Under the pieces are notes generated by a model, which saw only the letters and a program-made list of their open reading frames with translations, was not told the origin of the DNA and searched no databases. Positions 61,650 through 64,000 of a DNA stretch of 64,000 nt are shown here, piece by piece. A program made the position numbers and the translations under genes. Position 1 is the stretch's first letter. Each line of letters begins with the position of its first letter. Origin of the DNA: Selenomonas sp. AE3005 (lineage in GTDB: Bacteria; Bacillota; Negativicutes; Selenomonadales; Selenomonadaceae); the NCBI RefSeq assembly GCF_000686945.1, contig NZ_JMME01000001.1:372001-436000 (forward strand), written 5' to 3'.

Positions 61650-61652
61650 ATC

Positions 61653-62585
61653 TCATTTATCATTTAATATATGCGCTCCGCGTGTATCCAAATCTAATAT
61701 CATAATATCAGACTTTACGCCATGACGCAAAAAACATTCCTGCATTGCCTTTCCTACAGCCTCTTCCACATGATGACGCTGCAAGGTATAAGCTATCAGG
61801 CAGGGACCGGCACCGCTAAGGCTGGCACCTAAGGCTCCTGCTTTGCGGGCTGCGGCAAAAACATCATACATTCCCGGAATCAGCGGGGCACGATATGGCT
61901 GATGCAAAGCGTCCTCAAAGACATTCTTTAAGAACTTTTCGTTGCCCTTGCACAAGGCAGCCACGAGCATACCAGCCCGGCCAATATTATTTATGGCGTC
62001 CTTCAGGGATACTTTTTCCGGCAAAACCTCACGCGCTTTGCGTGTCGATAACGGGAAATCAGGAACCGCCACGACTAATTTAAGCCGCAGTTTGGGAATG
62101 AAAGTGAAACACTCTACCTCACCCCTGGTTACTGTACTGACCGTAAAGCCACCATAAATGGCCGGCGCCACATTATCCGGATGACCTTCGATATCCGTGG
62201 CAAACTGCAGCAACTCCCGCCGGCTGAAACGATTATCCAGCAGGATATTAGCTGCTTTAAGACCGGCTACGATGGCCGTCGCGCTGCTGCCCAGTCCCCG
62301 GGAAAGCGGCACTTGATTTTCCATATGAATAACCGCACCCGGATACTTTTTTTCCATATGCGCCTGTTTTAACAGATACTGCACAGCACGCCAGACTATA
62401 TTACGTTCGTCCACCGGTATATTCTGCGCCCCTGCTCCTTTGATGGTTATCTGACAGCCGGGTTCCGTTGTCAGGCGCAGCTGCAAATCATTATAGACCG
62501 TACAGGCAAGTCCGATGGAATCAAAGCCCGGCCCGCAGTTGGCACTGGTTCCCGGAACCCGTACCCAAATACTACGACTATCCAA
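61653..62585 (-). CDS. thrB: Homoserine kinase
   Basis: A GHMP kinase that makes O-phosphohomoserine. The 310 residues open IWVRVPGTSANCGPGFDSIG and have the ATP loop PLSRGLGSSATAIVAGLKAA (about 90-109), EGHPDNVAPAIYGGFTVS, and the late GASLSGAGPCLIAYT. It follows hom by four bases; thrC is elsewhere in the window (38548-40038). Confidence 0.96.
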   Translation of the reverse strand: MDSRSIWVRVPGTSANCGPGFDSIGLACTVYNDLQLRLTTEPGCQITIKGAGAQNIPVDERNIVWRAVQYLLKQAHMEKKYPGAVIHMENQVPLSRGLGSSATAIVAGLKAANILLDNRFSRRELLQFATDIEGHPDNVAPAIYGGFTVSTVTRGEVECFTFIPKLRLKLVVAVPDFPLSTRKAREVLPEKVSLKDAINNIGRAGMLVAALCKGNEKFLKNVFEDALHQPYRAPLIPGMYDVFAAARKAGALGASLSGAGPCLIAYTLQRHHVEEAVGKAMQECFLRHGVKSDIMILDLDTRGAHILNDK

Positions 62586-62589
62586 GCGC

Positions 62590-63888
62590 TTACCCCCGTT
62601 CCTGTTCTACACGGATAACACTGCGAATTTCATCGACTACGTCCAAAGCCGCCAGCGCTGACAGGGCGGCCTGCATCTGTGCATGCTCTACGCGGTGCGT
62701 GATAGCCACAATTTCTGCATGGTCGACCACATTGCGCTGCGTCTGAATTACCGATTCCAGGCTGACCCCGGCATTACCAAAGGCCGTAGCGACATAGCCC
62801 AGTACGCCCGGCTTATCATCAACCAGCAGCCGCACATAATAGGACGATTCCGTTTTATCCAGCGGACAAAGCGGCTTATCTTCATAGCAGGTGCAAAGTA
62901 CCCGGCCAAAAGTCCCTCGGACAATATCACGGGAAACATCAATAATATCGGAAACAACAGCCGACGCCGTGGGCAGTGAACCTGCCCCCTGCCCATAGAA
63001 CATAGCCTCGCCAATGGCATTGCCCCGAACAAAAATCGCGTTAAATACACCATTTACCGACGCCAGCGGATGTTCCTTCGGCAGGAATACAGGATGGACA
63101 CGCACGTCCACACCAAGCTCGGGAATATCCTTACCCACAGCCAGCAATTTTATCACATACCCCAGGTTTCTGGCGTAATCAATATCATCAGGCGTAATCT
63201 TCGTAATGCCTTCCACAGATACGTCTTTTAACTCTACTCTGGTATTAAAAGCAAGCGAGGCCAAAATTGCCGCCTTGCGGGCAGCATCCAAGCCGTCTAC
63301 ATCGGCCGAAGGATTAGCCTCCGCATAACCTTTTTCCTGAGCCTCTTTCAGTACACTATCATAATCACTGCCGCACTCAGTCATTTTCGTCAGCATGTAA
63401 TTAGTAGTGCCGTTGACAATGCCCATTATCTCCGTTACCTGATTGGCAGTCAGGCACTGTTTTAAAGGAGTGATAATAGGAATGCCGCCGCCGACACTGG
63501 CCTCAAAGAGAAAATCCACATTCTTTTCTTCAGCCATGGCAAACATCTCTTTGCCGAACTGGGCCACAACATCCTTATTCGCGGTGACTACACTTTTACC
63601 AGCCGCCATGGCCTTAAGCATGTAGTCCTTGGCAGGATTAAGTCCCCCCATGAGTTCGACCACAATATCGATTTCCTTATCATTTAAGATATCATCGATA
63701 TTGGTAGTCACCTTATAACCATCTAAAAAAGGGCGTACCTTGCTGGAATCACGCACGAGCACCTGCTGCACCTGCAGCTCTGCGCCAACGCGTTCAGTAA
63801 TTTGCCGGCGGTTCATCTCTAAAACTTTGATGACGCCCGAACCAACTGTTCCAGCGCCAAGGATTCCGATCTTAATAACCTTCTGCAT
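62590..63888 (-). CDS. hom: Homoserine dehydrogenase
   Basis: Reduces aspartate semialdehyde to homoserine. About 432 residues from MQKVIKIGILGAGTVGSGVI, eight bases after AAGGGG; a GTG three codons earlier is in frame. The NAD(P) domain, ANKDVVAQFGKEMF, the catalytic block IMGIVNGTTNYMLTKM and DVDGLDAARKAAILASLAFN are all present. A C-terminal ACT domain (about 350-430, VDDKPGVLGYVATAFGNAGV) implies threonine feedback. Confidence 0.96.
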   Translation of the reverse strand: MQKVIKIGILGAGTVGSGVIKVLEMNRRQITERVGAELQVQQVLVRDSSKVRPFLDGYKVTTNIDDILNDKEIDIVVELMGGLNPAKDYMLKAMAAGKSVVTANKDVVAQFGKEMFAMAEEKNVDFLFEASVGGGIPIITPLKQCLTANQVTEIMGIVNGTTNYMLTKMTECGSDYDSVLKEAQEKGYAEANPSADVDGLDAARKAAILASLAFNTRVELKDVSVEGITKITPDDIDYARNLGYVIKLLAVGKDIPELGVDVRVHPVFLPKEHPLASVNGVFNAIFVRGNAIGEAMFYGQGAGSLPTASAVVSDIIDVSRDIVRGTFGRVLCTCYEDKPLCPLDKTESSYYVRLLVDDKPGVLGYVATAFGNAGVSLESVIQTQRNVVDHAEIVAITHRVEHAQMQAALSALAALDVVDEIRSVIRVEQERG

Positions 63889-63912
63889 GTGGTACACCCC
63901 TTTTTAATTTGC

Positions 63913-64000
63913 TTATGCCTGTCCGAGAACTTCCAAACGCTTTACGCCATCTACCATGCGCAGTTTATCCAGGAGCGCCTCCAAATCTACGCTGAGATTC
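63913..64000 (-). CDS. ACT-domain protein, C-terminal end only
   Basis: The last 28 codons of a leftward gene enter the window: LSVDLEALLDKLRMVDGVKR, then LEVLGQA-stop. This matches the end of the small ACT-domain proteins (PheB-like, about 145 residues) commonly found just upstream of hom in Firmicutes. The start is beyond the window edge. It lies 25 bases before hom and is probably first in the hom-thrB transcript. Confidence 0.75.
   Translation of the reverse strand, partial: NLSVDLEALLDKLRMVDGVKRLEVLGQA

Overview
The window reads as chromosome of an anaerobic diderm Firmicute, most likely Negativicutes and close to Selenomonas or Mitsuokella (Selenomonadaceae). It mixes Firmicutes gene orders and families (pcrA-ligA, yicC-remA-gmk-rpoZ-coaBC, a CBS-type family II pyrophosphatase) with true outer-membrane machinery (a TpsB/FhaC barrel and its TpsA cargo, an AsmA-like protein). 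Energy genes are strictly anaerobic: pyruvate:ferredoxin oxidoreductase and a three-subunit fumarate reductase of the SdhABE/MfrABE kind with a Tat signal. Almost everything is on the minus strand, so operons read right to left.

Layout. 0-2.3 kb: cobalamin adenosyltransferase and a secreted SGNH hydrolase. 2.3-16.7 kb: a two-partner secretion island with one TpsB transporter and three large paralogous TpsA exoproteins. Each TpsA carries, embedded in the haemagglutinin-like stalk, what looks like a C-type lectin domain with EPN and WDD motifs, and a different low-complexity linker before a nearly invariant C-terminal domain. 16.8-25.2 kb: CAP-domain secreted protein, ligA, pcrA, ppaC, csrA, ndk, gamma-carbonic anhydrase-like protein. 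25.2-28.7 kb: an accessory zone of intact small genes (macrodomain hydrolase, sirtuin, a 50-residue secreted peptide) mixed with decayed fragments. 28.8-36.8 kb: complete argCJBDFGH operon. 37-41.8 kb: GT51 transglycosylase, two secreted proteins, threonine synthase, YbaK. 41.9-50.8 kb: fumarate reductase operon, LysR regulator, PFOR. 50.9-56 kb: tRNA-Pro(CGG), small genes, coaBC-rpoZ-gmk-remA-yicC-dapF. 56.6-64 kb: envelope-related genes, a second SGNH hydrolase, CCA-adding enzyme, thrB, hom and the end of an ACT-domain gene.

How it fits together. hom-thrB and thrC cover the threonine branch and dapF the lysine/peptidoglycan branch. The arg operon runs from glutamate to arginine. PFOR feeds acetyl-CoA and reduced ferredoxin, and fumarate reductase provides the terminal electron sink expected of a succinate/propionate former. 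The TpsA/TpsB island supplies large surface or secreted adhesins, which the lectin-like domains suggest bind glycans.

Most unusual structures: the lectin-like domains inside the three TpsA proteins; two copies of a ~425-bp highly foldable repeat with terminal inverted repeats (46.7 and 56.1 kb), each next to a similar terminator hairpin; and tandem TGTGA-N6-TCACA dyads between two TpsA genes. Assignments are by reading motifs; no database search was possible.
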